From NCBI GenBank assembly GCA_964370035.1, contig CAYJGT010000042.1:1-13430 (forward strand): a stretch of 13,430 bases of DNA, given 5' to 3'. This document shows positions 7,049-13,430 of this stretch, in pieces. Each line of letters begins with the position of its first letter. The stretch's first letter is position 1. The position numbers were made by a program, and so were the translations under genes. This DNA is from CAYJHC01 sp964370035. GTDB taxonomy: Bacteria > Bacillota > Clostridia > Peptostreptococcales > Anaerovoracaceae. The notes beneath the pieces are model-generated. The model saw only the letters and a list, made by a program, of their open reading frames with translations. It had not been told where the DNA came from and searched no databases.

Positions 7049-7636
7049 TTACACTGGAATTTTTAATGTTAGTCCTGTGTAAATGTCTACAGACTCTATA
7101 TTATTAATGTCTTCTAGGATATTAATAGCTTCTCTAATATCCATATCATCAGGCATTTCTGATTCGGCAATACTCCATAAAGTATCTCCAGGGCTCACTA
7201 CATGTAAGTTATAAGCAGCGCCTGTTTGTGCTATTGCTTCTGACTCATTAAAAATTATTGAACTAACTCCAGTTAAGATACTAATTAAAAGGAACATCGA
7301 TAAGGCAAATCTTAGAAATCTCTTAGGCGACTTCAAAACATACTTCTTAGACACTTTTTTCTTTTTTAAAGAATTCAAAGAACTTCCAGATGAATTATTC
7401 TGATATAAGTTATAACTTGTACTTGAAGCAAACTCATATACAGAGTTAAAAGTATAAGAATTTGTAACTTTTGAGGTGCTGTTATTGTCACTATAATCAT
7501 TAATAGAATCATGACGTTTATTCATATTGTCTGTGAAAGTTCTAAGGCCTTGATTTATAGGAGTCTTTGCATTCCACCCATTAACTGTATATCTATTCTC
7601 AGTTAAATTTTTCTTTACATCATTCTCTTTTTTCAT
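7049..7636 (-). CDS. LysM membrane protein under LexA control, YneA-like cell-division inhibitor candidate
   Basis: The 195-residue product has about 100 Asn/Ser/Lys-rich, apparently disordered residues, a basic stretch (91-107), one membrane segment (about 108-130) and a C-terminal extracellular LysM domain (about 144-193, VSPGDTLWSIAE at 147-158). In Bacillus subtilis, YneA is a small one-pass membrane protein with a C-terminal LysM that blocks division during the SOS response. This gene has the same membrane-plus-LysM order, and its promoter lies between two LexA boxes. It is nearly twice YneA's length because of the long cytoplasmic N-terminus. The start at 7636 follows AAAGGGG at six bases spacing. 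An upstream in-frame start at 7717 lies upstream of the -35 box. lexA itself is not adjacent. The division-inhibitor role is inferred. Confidence 0.75.
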   Translation of the reverse strand: MKKENDVKKNLTENRYTVNGWNAKTPINQGLRTFTDNMNKRHDSINDYSDNNSTSKVTNSYTFNSVYEFASSTSYNLYQNNSSGSSLNSLKKKKVSKKYVLKSPKRFLRFALSMFLLISILTGVSSIIFNESEAIAQTGAAYNLHVVSPGDTLWSIAESEMPDDMDIREAINILEDINNIESVDIYTGLTLKIPV

Positions 7637-7651
7637 GAATTTCCCCTTTCG

Positions 7652-7665
7652 CGAACATTTGTTCT
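7652..7665 (-). promoter_or_regulatory. LexA (SOS) box 1, over the transcription start
   Basis: On the minus strand this reads AGAACAAATGTTCG, fitting the Bacillota LexA/DinR pattern GAAC-RNRY-GTTC with a perfect inverted repeat of its arms. It lies just downstream of the -10 box, around the predicted start of transcription near 7666, where a bound repressor would block initiation. Confidence 0.85.
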
Positions 7666-7672
7666 TATATAT

Positions 7673-7701
7673 AAGATACACTTTTTTTAAATGAAAGTCA
7701 A
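7673..7701 (-). promoter_or_regulatory. Promoter of the LysM gene
   Basis: Minus-strand TTGACT (7696-7701) and TATCTT (7673-7678) are separated by 17 bases. Both match the vegetative consensus well. The two LexA boxes lie 9 bases upstream of the -35 and 7 bases downstream of the -10. The leader to the ATG at 7636 would be about 30 bases. Confidence 0.75.
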
Positions 7702-7710
7702 TACTTTTTG

Positions 7711-7724
7711 AGAACAAATGTTCT
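7711..7724 (-). promoter_or_regulatory. LexA (SOS) box 2, upstream of the promoter
   Basis: AGAACAAATGTTCT, a perfect 14-base palindrome except for its central AAAT, matching GAAC-RNRY-GTTC. Its centre is 59 bases from that of box 1. Two strong boxes suggest tight repression of the LysM gene without DNA damage. Confidence 0.85.
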
Positions 7725-7813
7725 TTTTTATAGGATAATATTATAGCATGTATATTACTCTATTTGGATTTTTGTTATAAATAAGTAAACTAACGCGGGG
7801 TTTTCGCTTATAC

Positions 7814-7846
7814 AAAAAAGCTAGGTATTATTTACCTAGCTTTTTT
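7814..7846 (-). terminator. Bidirectional-type terminator after the lipoprotein gene
   Basis: AAAAAAGCTAGGTA (7814-7827) and TACCTAGCTTTTTT (7833-7846) form a 14-bp stem around a 5-base loop. Six Ts end the leftward transcript. It lies 85 bases past the lipoprotein stop codon and insulates the SOS promoter from read-through. Its symmetry would also stop rightward transcription, though no gene needs that here. Confidence 0.85.
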
Positions 7847-7931
7847 AACCATGTTCACTAATATTTTAATATTTAATTAAATTTTAAAGCACCATTTTCA
7901 AAACAATGATAATAGAACATAAGTAGTAATA

Positions 7932-8597
7932 TTAGTTTAATTCTACTTGGACGAAAGGTTCATCATAGCCTTGCATTGTAATTGTACCATTTGCATGAAC
8001 AGTTCCCTTTTCATCGTTAAACCTAAAGTTGTTTCCATCAAACTGAACCCCTCCCTCGATGGTGGTTAATTCAGCTGTTACAGTCTCCCCTGTTACATTT
8101 CCTTCCACATAAGTGATTTCCGCATAGTTATCTTCAATAAACTCTAGTTTAATGTCTCCAGAATAATAAACATTACCCCCTAGTGTTGTATCCACTTCTT
8201 CCTCAACAACTTCCTCTTCTTCACTATCACTAGTAATTACTTTAGTAAATGGGAAACTTGTATTTTCCCCATCATGTAAAAACAATTTTTCATTAGAATC
8301 AATATAGTATTGATCCCATGTAAAGTCATCTGGAGGATCAGTAATACTTATTGTTCCAACAGTACCGCTTTCACCTTCTATGTAGGTACCAGTTAAATTA
8401 AGTTTTTTTTCACTATCAACATACTTTACTGTGGCATCATCAGCAAATTGAATTGTGCTATTATCATTGGAATTAACCCACGTATATTTAGTAATATTAA
8501 CTTCTACATACTTATTATTCTCTTCCAAACTTTCGCAACCTGAAAAAAAAGATAAAGTAATAATTAAACTTAAACAAACAACAAACCACTTCTTCAT
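7932..8597 (-). CDS. Putative lipoprotein of unknown function with two similar beta-rich halves
   Basis: The 221-residue product starts with a signal peptide ending in a lipobox (FFSGC, Cys21), so it should be lipid-anchored on the outer face of the membrane. The mature part is rich in Thr, Val, Tyr, Asp and Glu and looks all-beta. Two segments resemble each other, about 48-85 (QFADDATVKYV, then LTGTYIEG) and 150-193 (EFIEDNYAEITYV, then VTGETV). They are joined by a very acidic linker (123-136, with EEEE and VVEEEV). I do not recognise a named family. AAAGG lies eight bases before the ATG. It begins 27 bases after the nitroreductase gene, in the same direction, so co-transcription is plausible. 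A terminator follows at 7814-7846. Confidence 0.8.
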   Translation of the reverse strand: MKKWFVVCLSLIITLSFFSGCESLEENNKYVEVNITKYTWVNSNDNSTIQFADDATVKYVDSEKKLNLTGTYIEGESGTVGTISITDPPDDFTWDQYYIDSNEKLFLHDGENTSFPFTKVITSDSEEEEVVEEEVDTTLGGNVYYSGDIKLEFIEDNYAEITYVEGNVTGETVTAELTTIEGGVQFDGNNFRFNDEKGTVHANGTITMQGYDEPFVQVELN

Positions 8598-8624
8598 TAT
8601 TATACCTTTCTAAACGTAATATAA

Positions 8625-9284
8625 TTAATCATAAAACTTAACAACTTCGTTTAAGTTTGCACGATTACTAACTAATTTATTAGCTGGAGCCTCAGTGTCT
8701 TCATAACCTAGATAAACAGCAATCATTATTACTTCATTATCATCTATACTCATATTATCTCTAATAACACTATGGAATGATACCCCTTGCTCTGCAATAC
8801 AAGTTCCTACATCAAATTCCATAGCAGCCAAACAAACTGTCTGTACTAGCATTCCTAAGTCAATGACTCCCCATTTATTTTCAAATATTTCCTTATCAAT
8901 TGTAAATACCATTGCTGCAGGAGCCTCAAAAAATCTATGGCCTCTACGAACCCAATCTCTTCTTTTTTCTTTATCTTCTCTTTTTATATCTAAGAGTTTA
9001 AATAGATCAATTGCAAGCTCTTTTCTACGTTCTTTAAATTCTGGTTTTAATAAAGGTTCTGGTACATCACTGATATAACCATGTTTAAATGAAAGTTCAT
9101 TTTCTTCTTTAATTTTGTTTAAAGTTTTCCCTGTGGCTACATGGATCTTCCATGGCTGAATATTAGTTCCGCTAGGGCTTCTAAGAGCTGATTTAATTAT
9201 GCTTTCTAGTACTTCTTTCGGAACTTCTTTATCTAGATAGCCTCGAATACTTCTACGCTGTTCTATTGCTTCTAATACTTTCAT
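8625..9284 (-). CDS. Nitroreductase-family FMN flavoprotein
   Basis: This 219-residue cytoplasmic protein shows the classic nitroreductase-fold marks. These are the N-terminal phosphate-binding RRSIRGY (10-16), SPSGTNIQPWKI (36-47), a central helix (about 142-160) and the C-terminal GYEDTEAPANK followed by an Arg (192-208). Family members are FMN-dependent NAD(P)H oxidoreductases acting on nitroaromatics, quinones or enoates. The true substrate here is unknown. AGGAGG lies six bases before the ATG. A CTTAT-N11-ATAAG inverted repeat (9331-9351) upstream could be an operator, but it is weak evidence in such AT-rich DNA. The lipoprotein gene follows closely and may share its transcript. Confidence 0.9.
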   Translation of the reverse strand: MKVLEAIEQRRSIRGYLDKEVPKEVLESIIKSALRSPSGTNIQPWKIHVATGKTLNKIKEENELSFKHGYISDVPEPLLKPEFKERRKELAIDLFKLLDIKREDKEKRRDWVRRGHRFFEAPAAMVFTIDKEIFENKWGVIDLGMLVQTVCLAAMEFDVGTCIAEQGVSFHSVIRDNMSIDDNEVIMIAVYLGYEDTEAPANKLVSNRANLNEVVKFYD

Positions 9285-9375
9285 TTTATCCTCCTCTTGA
9301 TTTAATTAATGTTTATTTATTAATAGTAAACTTATAAGATATATCCATAAGAAAAGTACAATAAATAAAGTTTAA

Positions 9376-9395
9376 AAAACTACTTGTGTAGTTTT
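9376..9395 (-). terminator. Terminator overlapping the end of the MaoC-like gene
   Basis: On the minus strand AAAACTAC, loop ACAA, then GTAGTTTT form an 8-bp stem that continues into a T tract (9374-9379 are all A on the plus strand). The stop codon TAG (9380-9382) lies within the 3' arm, so the last codons of the gene encode half of the terminator. Confidence 0.6.
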
Positions 9396-10225
9396 ACTCT
9401 GCAAAAGTTAAGTACAATTTCTTCTGTATCTGAATTTATTAATTTGAACACATATTCATTTTCTGAAAGTCTCCATATATGTGTTGTAATTTTGCTATCT
9501 ACTTCAAGAATTGATGTAAATCGGATTTGGAGCTGTTCAATTTTTTCTGGTGAATCATTGCAAATGGTATGTATCAAAGCTCTACAAGCATATCCCGCTG
9601 TACACATTCCCATTATTATTGGTTTTTTAAATCCTGCTTTTCTTGCAAAATCAGGATCAATATGTAAGATATTAGGGTCATTATCAATTCTATACAAAGC
9701 AGCTTGGTTTGGGCCAATATAGTCATCAAATACAAAATCTGGATCTCTAATGGGATAATCTATAGATTCCTTAGGCAAGGGATCTCCATCGAACCCGCCA
9801 GAAGACATGTCTATGTCTTTTGTGTTAAGAGTAAAGACCTTTTCACGATCTTCATCAAAGGCTATAGCCTCAATATCACCAATGCTTCCTCTATTTTCAC
9901 CTCTGTCGTAAATATTAAGTAGTTCAATTGTATAGTATAACTTTCCAGAAGTATTAAGTATTGGCTTGTGAAAAATGATGGAGAAGCCATAATGTAATGT
10001 TTCGGATATACATTGACCATATTCATATGCATCAGTAAAGGATTTTAAACCTAATATTGAAGCCCAATATGTAGGTATAATCTTTAAGTTCTTTTCGTAT
10101 ACATAGTTAAGCTCATCATTAACATTAGAACCTACACTTAAAGCATATAAAGCAATTTTGTTCCAATTGTATTCTAATTTATACGGACCAGTTTTTTGTC
10201 CAATAATATCGAAGTTTAAACCCAT
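9380..10225 (-). CDS. MaoC / hydratase-2-like double-hotdog protein
   Basis: At 281 residues this matches the length of double-hotdog 2-enoyl-CoA hydratases (hydratase 2, MaoC-like). The N-terminal half (about 18-135) resembles the non-catalytic MFE-2 hydratase domain (YALSVGSNVNDELNYVYEKN at 27-46). The C-terminal half holds the hydratase-2 region, NDPNILHIDPDFARKAGF at 182-199, with D183 and H188 in the positions of the usual catalytic pair. The common form is GDxNPLHID, so the Gly and Pro are replaced by Asn182 and Ile186. It could hydrate trans-2-enoyl-CoA to (R)-3-hydroxyacyl-CoA, but altered specificity is possible. AGAGG lies five bases before the ATG. It has its own promoter and terminator and is separated from bcd-etfBA, whose enoyl-CoA chemistry is related. 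Confidence 0.82.
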   Translation of the reverse strand: MGLNFDIIGQKTGPYKLEYNWNKIALYALSVGSNVNDELNYVYEKNLKIIPTYWASILGLKSFTDAYEYGQCISETLHYGFSIIFHKPILNTSGKLYYTIELLNIYDRGENRGSIGDIEAIAFDEDREKVFTLNTKDIDMSSGGFDGDPLPKESIDYPIRDPDFVFDDYIGPNQAALYRIDNDPNILHIDPDFARKAGFKKPIIMGMCTAGYACRALIHTICNDSPEKIEQLQIRFTSILEVDSKITTHIWRLSENEYVFKLINSDTEEIVLNFCRVKLHK

Positions 10226-10270
10226 AGTTACCTCTTATACTGTAAGTGTATTATTAAATTTAACTAATTA

Positions 10271-10299
10271 ATTTTATCATATTTATAGTCTGTTGTGAA
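10271..10299 (-). promoter_or_regulatory. Promoter of the MaoC-like gene
   Basis: Minus-strand TTCACA (10294-10299) and TAAAAT (10271-10276), with 17 bases between them. Transcription would start near 10264, about 40 bases before the ATG at 10225. Confidence 0.5.
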
Positions 10300-10334
10300 C
10301 TTTTTACTATTAATAATAAAAGATAATTCTATTT

Positions 10335-10368
10335 AAAAAAGTAGACATTAAACTTTAATGTCTACTTT
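10335..10368 (-). terminator. Terminator of the bcd-etfB-etfA operon
   Basis: AAAGTAGACATTA (10338-10350) pairs with TAATGTCTACTTT (10356-10368) around a 5-base loop. On the minus strand it is followed by TTT beyond the stem, completing a run of six Ts (10335-10340). It lies 43 bases past the etfA stop and separates this operon from the MaoC-like gene. Confidence 0.85.
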
Positions 10369-10411
10369 AAATAATTATTTGTTAATTATTATAATTTGAT
10401 TTAAGTCTAGA

Positions 10412-11512
10412 TTATTTTGCTGCGGCATCCATTAAAGCTTCTGCATTATCCCACTCAGCAACAATTTCTGGAATTACCTTATAAAGGTCTCCTACGATTC
10501 CAAAGTCTGCAACCTCGAAGATTGGTGCTTCAGGGTCTTTGTTAATTGCAATAATGATGTCAGAAGTTTGCATTCCAGCTAAGTGTTGAATAGCTCCTGA
10601 AATTCCACAAGCGAAGTAAATCTTAGGGCTAACTGTTGTACCAGTTTGTCCTACTTGGTGAGAGTGATCAATCCATCCAGCGTCTACTGCTGCACGAGAA
10701 GAACCTACAACTCCTCCAACCTTATCTGCTAAAGTTTTAATTGTTTCAAAACCAGAAGCATCTCCTAAACCTCTACCACCTGAACAAATAATCTCAGCAT
10801 CAGTTAAAGATACAATTTCTTTAGCTGATTTAACGATTTCGATTACTTTAGTTCTGATATCAGACTCTGCTAATTTAGGTGTAAACTTAATTACTTCACC
10901 AGTTGCACCAGGTACAACTTCTCTCTTCTTCATTACTCCAGGTCTTACTGTAGACATTTGAGGCCTAGTTTTTGGGCATATGATAGTTGCCATTAGGTTA
11001 CCACCAAATGCAGGTCTAGTTTGTTTAAGACCAGTATCTGGATCTTCTCTGTCTAATTTTGAAGTATTACAAGTAGTATATGTATCTAAGTAGTCAATGT
11101 AGCTACCCATGTTTACATCTAGTTTAGTACAGTCAGCTGTAAGACCAGTATCAACTCTAGCCGCTACTCTAGGTGCTAGGTCTCTACCAATGTGAGTCGC
11201 TCCAAATAGAACTATTTCTGGCTTATACTCTTCGATAGCTTGCTCAATTACATTTGTATAAGCATCAGTTGTGAACTTATCTAGAAGTGGGTTATCGATT
11301 TGATAAACCGCATCTGCTCCAGCTTCAAAAAGATCTGAAACTAAATGATCTGTTTTATCTCCAACTAAAAGTGCACAAACTTTTGAGTCATTTCCAATTT
11401 CTCTTGATAGTCTGTAACCTTCTCCGATTAACTCAAGAGATACATCCATAAGTTTACCTGCTCTTTGCTCAGCATAAACCCAAATATTTTTATAATCGCT
11501 AAAATTTGTCAT
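10412..11512 (-). CDS. etfA: Electron transfer flavoprotein alpha subunit
   Basis: EtfA pairs with EtfB to carry electrons to or from acyl-CoA dehydrogenase through FAD. The 366-residue protein has the N-terminal domain (about 8-200, with RDLAPRVAARVDTGLTADCT at 110-129) and the FAD-binding C-terminal domain. The latter shows SGGRGLGDASGF (244-255), GSSRAAVDAGWIDHSHQVGQ (270-289) and YFACGISGAIQHLAG (299-313). It is somewhat longer than the roughly 335-345 usual for clostridial EtfA, mainly through about 15 extra residues at 138-162. The ATG is 11 bases past the etfB stop. The etfB TAG itself forms the start of the etfA binding site TAGGGGG, suggesting coupled translation. With bcd it probably forms a Bcd-EtfAB complex. 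Bifurcation with ferredoxin is inferred from known clostridial complexes. Confidence 0.96.
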   Translation of the reverse strand: MTNFSDYKNIWVYAEQRAGKLMDVSLELIGEGYRLSREIGNDSKVCALLVGDKTDHLVSDLFEAGADAVYQIDNPLLDKFTTDAYTNVIEQAIEEYKPEIVLFGATHIGRDLAPRVAARVDTGLTADCTKLDVNMGSYIDYLDTYTTCNTSKLDREDPDTGLKQTRPAFGGNLMATIICPKTRPQMSTVRPGVMKKREVVPGATGEVIKFTPKLAESDIRTKVIEIVKSAKEIVSLTDAEIICSGGRGLGDASGFETIKTLADKVGGVVGSSRAAVDAGWIDHSHQVGQTGTTVSPKIYFACGISGAIQHLAGMQTSDIIIAINKDPEAPIFEVADFGIVGDLYKVIPEIVAEWDNAEALMDAAAK

Positions 11513-11523
11513 TGTTCTACCCC

Positions 11524-12324
11524 CTAAATTATCTGTTTGCTCTTAAGACTAACTAATAAATTTGTAGCTAGTTCTTTAGCACTATCGCCATCAACCATAG
11601 AACCTTTGCCTTTAGGTTTTGGAGTGAAAGATCTAAATACGTTAGTAGGAGAAGCTTTTAATCCTACGATTTCTCTATCAACATTAATGTCATCAGCATT
11701 CCAAGTTGGGATTTCAGTATCAACTGCCTTGATAATTCCAGAAATGCTCATGTATCTTGGTTTATTTAACTCTTTAATTGCTGTTAATAAACAAGGTGTT
11801 TTGATTTCTACAACTTCATAACCATCTTCTAATGCTCTTTGAACAGTGATTGTCTTTTTGTCATCAGACAACTTGCAATCTTGAACATAAGTTACTTGAG
11901 GAATATCTAATTTTTCAGCTAGCTGTGGTCCAACTTGTGCAGTGTCACCATCGATTGCTTGACGTCCAGCGAATATTAAGTCATAGTCGCCAATCTTCTT
12001 TACGGCAGCAGTTAAAGCGTTTGAAGTAGCCCAAGTATCTGAACCACCTACTGCTCTATCGCTTATAAGGATACACTCATCAGCTCCCATTGCTATACAC
12101 TCAACAAGCATTTCTTTAGCTTGTAAAGGTCCCATTGAAATAACAGTGATGTGTACATCTTCATATGTATCTTTGATTCTTAGAGCTTCTTCTAGTGCAT
12201 TAGCATCGTCATGATTTAGGATACTAGGTACTCCGTCTCTAATAAGTGTACCAGTTTCAGGGTTGATTTTAATTTCATTTGTATCAGGTACTTGCTTAGC
12301 ACAAACTAATATTTTAAAAGCCAT
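11524..12324 (-). CDS. etfB: Electron transfer flavoprotein beta subunit
   Basis: This 266-residue partner of EtfA is of usual length. Family marks are CAKQVPDT (8-15), LNHDDANALEEALRIKD (36-52), the nucleotide-binding AGRQAIDGDTAQVGPQLAE (119-137) and TPCLLTAIKELNKPRYMS (176-193). In clostridial bifurcating ETFs this subunit binds NADH and the bifurcating FAD, whereas in simple ETFs it holds AMP. The sequence alone does not let me decide, but the operon context (bcd first) favours the bifurcating kind. AGGAGG lies about seven bases before the ATG, and the gap to bcd is 14 bases. The same operon order is seen in many butyrate producers. Confidence 0.96.
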   Translation of the reverse strand: MAFKILVCAKQVPDTNEIKINPETGTLIRDGVPSILNHDDANALEEALRIKDTYEDVHITVISMGPLQAKEMLVECIAMGADECILISDRAVGGSDTWATSNALTAAVKKIGDYDLIFAGRQAIDGDTAQVGPQLAEKLDIPQVTYVQDCKLSDDKKTITVQRALEDGYEVVEIKTPCLLTAIKELNKPRYMSISGIIKAVDTEIPTWNADDINVDREIVGLKASPTNVFRSFTPKPKGKGSMVDGDSAKELATNLLVSLKSKQII

Positions 12325-12338
12325 TTTTATTCCTCCTC

Positions 12339-13430
12339 TTACTTACCGAAAACTAACGCAGAAATTACGATTTTTTGAACTTCTGAAGTTCCTTCGTAGA
12401 TTTCAGTAATCTTAGCATCTCTCATCATTCTCTCTACTGGATAATCTTTAGTATATCCATAACCACCATGTAACTGTACACACTTAGTTGTAACATGCAT
12501 TGCAGTTTCAGCAGCAAACAGTTTAGCCATTGCAGATTGCTTACCATACTGAAGACCTTTGTCTTTCATGTCAGCAGCTTGATAAACAAGTAATCTAGCA
12601 GCTTCAATTCTTGTAACCATGTCAGCTACTTCAAATTGTAAAGCTTGCATTTGAGAAAGTTTCTTGCCAAATTGCTTTCTAGCTTTCATGTACTCAATAG
12701 TTACATCTACTGCACCTTGAGCGATTCCTAAAGCTTGAGAGGCGATACCAATACGTCCACCATCAAGTGTAGAAAGAGCAACTTTAAATCCATCTCCAAT
12801 TTTTCCTAATAATCTATCTTTTGGAATCTTACAGTTGGTCATAATAAGCTCAGTTGTAGAAGATGCGCAAATTCCCATTTTATCTTCTGTTTTACCAATT
12901 TCAAAGCCTTCATCATCTTTTTCAATAATAAATGCTGATACTCCGCCTTTAGTTCCTTTAGATTTGTCAGTCATTGCTACAACAACAAATGTTTCTGCAT
13001 ATCCACCATTTGTAATGAATACTTTAGCTCCATTTATTAACCAATGATCTCCCATATCTTCAGCTTTAGTTTGTTGTCCCCCTGCGTCAGTTCCTGCACC
13101 AGGTTCAGTTAAACCAAATGCACCTAACTTTTTACCGCTTAATAAATCTGGTAGGTATTTGTTTTTTTGGTCCTCAGTTCCCCAAGCGTAGATTGGCCAA
13201 GCACAAAGTGAAGTATGTGCTGAACAAATTACTCCTGTTGATGCACAAACTCTAGATAGTTCCTCAACAGTGATTGCATACGATATGTAATCTGCATCAC
13301 TTCCACCATACTTACTTGGGAATGGAACTCCTAGCATTCCTAAATTAGCCATTTTTTCCACGTTTTCTACTGGAAATCTGTGTTCTAGATCGATTTCAGC
13401 TGCAATTGGCTCTACTTCGTTAACAGCAAA
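12339..13430 (-). CDS. bcd: Acyl-CoA dehydrogenase, probably butyryl-CoA dehydrogenase (5' end cut by window edge)
   Basis: The reading frame stays open to the window edge, so 363 residues are visible and about 15 N-terminal residues are missing. The family length is about 380. A GTG at 13361 is internal, because the 23 codons upstream still encode the conserved N-terminal helix (AVNEVEPIAAEIDLEHRFPV). Visible marks are the FAD/substrate region FGLTEPGAGTDAGG, the RKQFGKKLSQMQA loop, LHGGYGYTKDYPVERMMRDA and the C-terminal YEGTSEVQK, whose Glu (codon 12393-12395) is the usual catalytic base. It oxidises acyl-CoA or, in fermenting anaerobes, reduces crotonyl-CoA to butyryl-CoA with EtfAB. Chain-length preference cannot be read with certainty. 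It is the first visible gene of a leftward operon; crt, hbd or thl could lie upstream, outside the window. Confidence 0.95.
   Translation of the reverse strand, partial: FAVNEVEPIAAEIDLEHRFPVENVEKMANLGMLGVPFPSKYGGSDADYISYAITVEELSRVCASTGVICSAHTSLCAWPIYAWGTEDQKNKYLPDLLSGKKLGAFGLTEPGAGTDAGGQQTKAEDMGDHWLINGAKVFITNGGYAETFVVVAMTDKSKGTKGGVSAFIIEKDDEGFEIGKTEDKMGICASSTTELIMTNCKIPKDRLLGKIGDGFKVALSTLDGGRIGIASQALGIAQGAVDVTIEYMKARKQFGKKLSQMQALQFEVADMVTRIEAARLLVYQAADMKDKGLQYGKQSAMAKLFAAETAMHVTTKCVQLHGGYGYTKDYPVERMMRDAKITEIYEGTSEVQKIVISALVFGK

Noticed and set aside
7637..7717. Longer LysM protein starting at the ATG at 7717
   Set aside because: The extra 27 codons cover the promoter and LexA box 1 and begin inside LexA box 2, upstream of the -35 box, so they would not be in the mRNA. 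The ATG at 7636 has a proper ribosome binding site.
13359..13361. GTG as the start of bcd
   Set aside because: The frame stays open upstream and encodes conserved acyl-CoA dehydrogenase N-terminal residues, so the real start lies outside the window.

Overview
The window is AT-rich DNA from a low-GC Gram-positive bacterium, most likely an anaerobe of class Clostridia. The support is the alaS–ireB–ruvX gene order, strong AGGAGG-type ribosome binding sites, a LytR-CpsA-Psr wall enzyme, two LexA boxes of the Bacillota type, and a bcd-etfB-etfA block typical of butyrate or short-chain acyl-CoA metabolism. I cannot name a genus from sequence alone.

Left part (1-6354): bases 1-34 are the first 11 codons of a leftward gene that runs off the edge. 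A roughly 750-base non-coding stretch follows, with a plausible orphan promoter and several hairpins. Rightward genes come next: a membrane-anchored LCP-family wall-polymer ligase (793-2547), alanyl-tRNA synthetase (2603-5257), ireB (5348-5608, with its own promoter and a strong terminator), and ruvX (5929-6354). Between ireB and ruvX lies a 100-N scaffold gap. It is flanked by identical 55-base ends and by a partial copy of the start of ruvX, so it marks either an assembly seam or a tandem duplication.

Middle (6355-9379): a gene-free stretch of about 700 bases carries a second orphan promoter resembling the first. All remaining genes run leftward. A LysM membrane protein (7049-7636) has a well-formed promoter lying between two LexA boxes, so it looks like an enlarged, SOS-induced, YneA-type division inhibitor. 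Then come a lipoprotein of unknown function with two similar beta-rich halves (7932-8597) and a nitroreductase-family flavoprotein (8625-9284), 27 bases apart and possibly co-transcribed.

Right part (9380-13430): a MaoC/hydratase-2-like protein (9380-10225) has its own promoter, and its terminator overlaps its stop codon. Beyond a strong terminator at about 10335-10368 lies the tightly spaced bcd-etfB-etfA operon, with bcd cut by the window edge. Bcd with EtfAB would reduce an enoyl-CoA (probably crotonyl-CoA), possibly by electron bifurcation between NADH and ferredoxin.

Most of the window is ordinary housekeeping sequence. The parts most worth a second look are the SOS-controlled LysM protein, the ruvX duplication or gap, and the pair of similar orphan promoters ahead of structured non-coding DNA. 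I saw no clear sign of an entirely new system.
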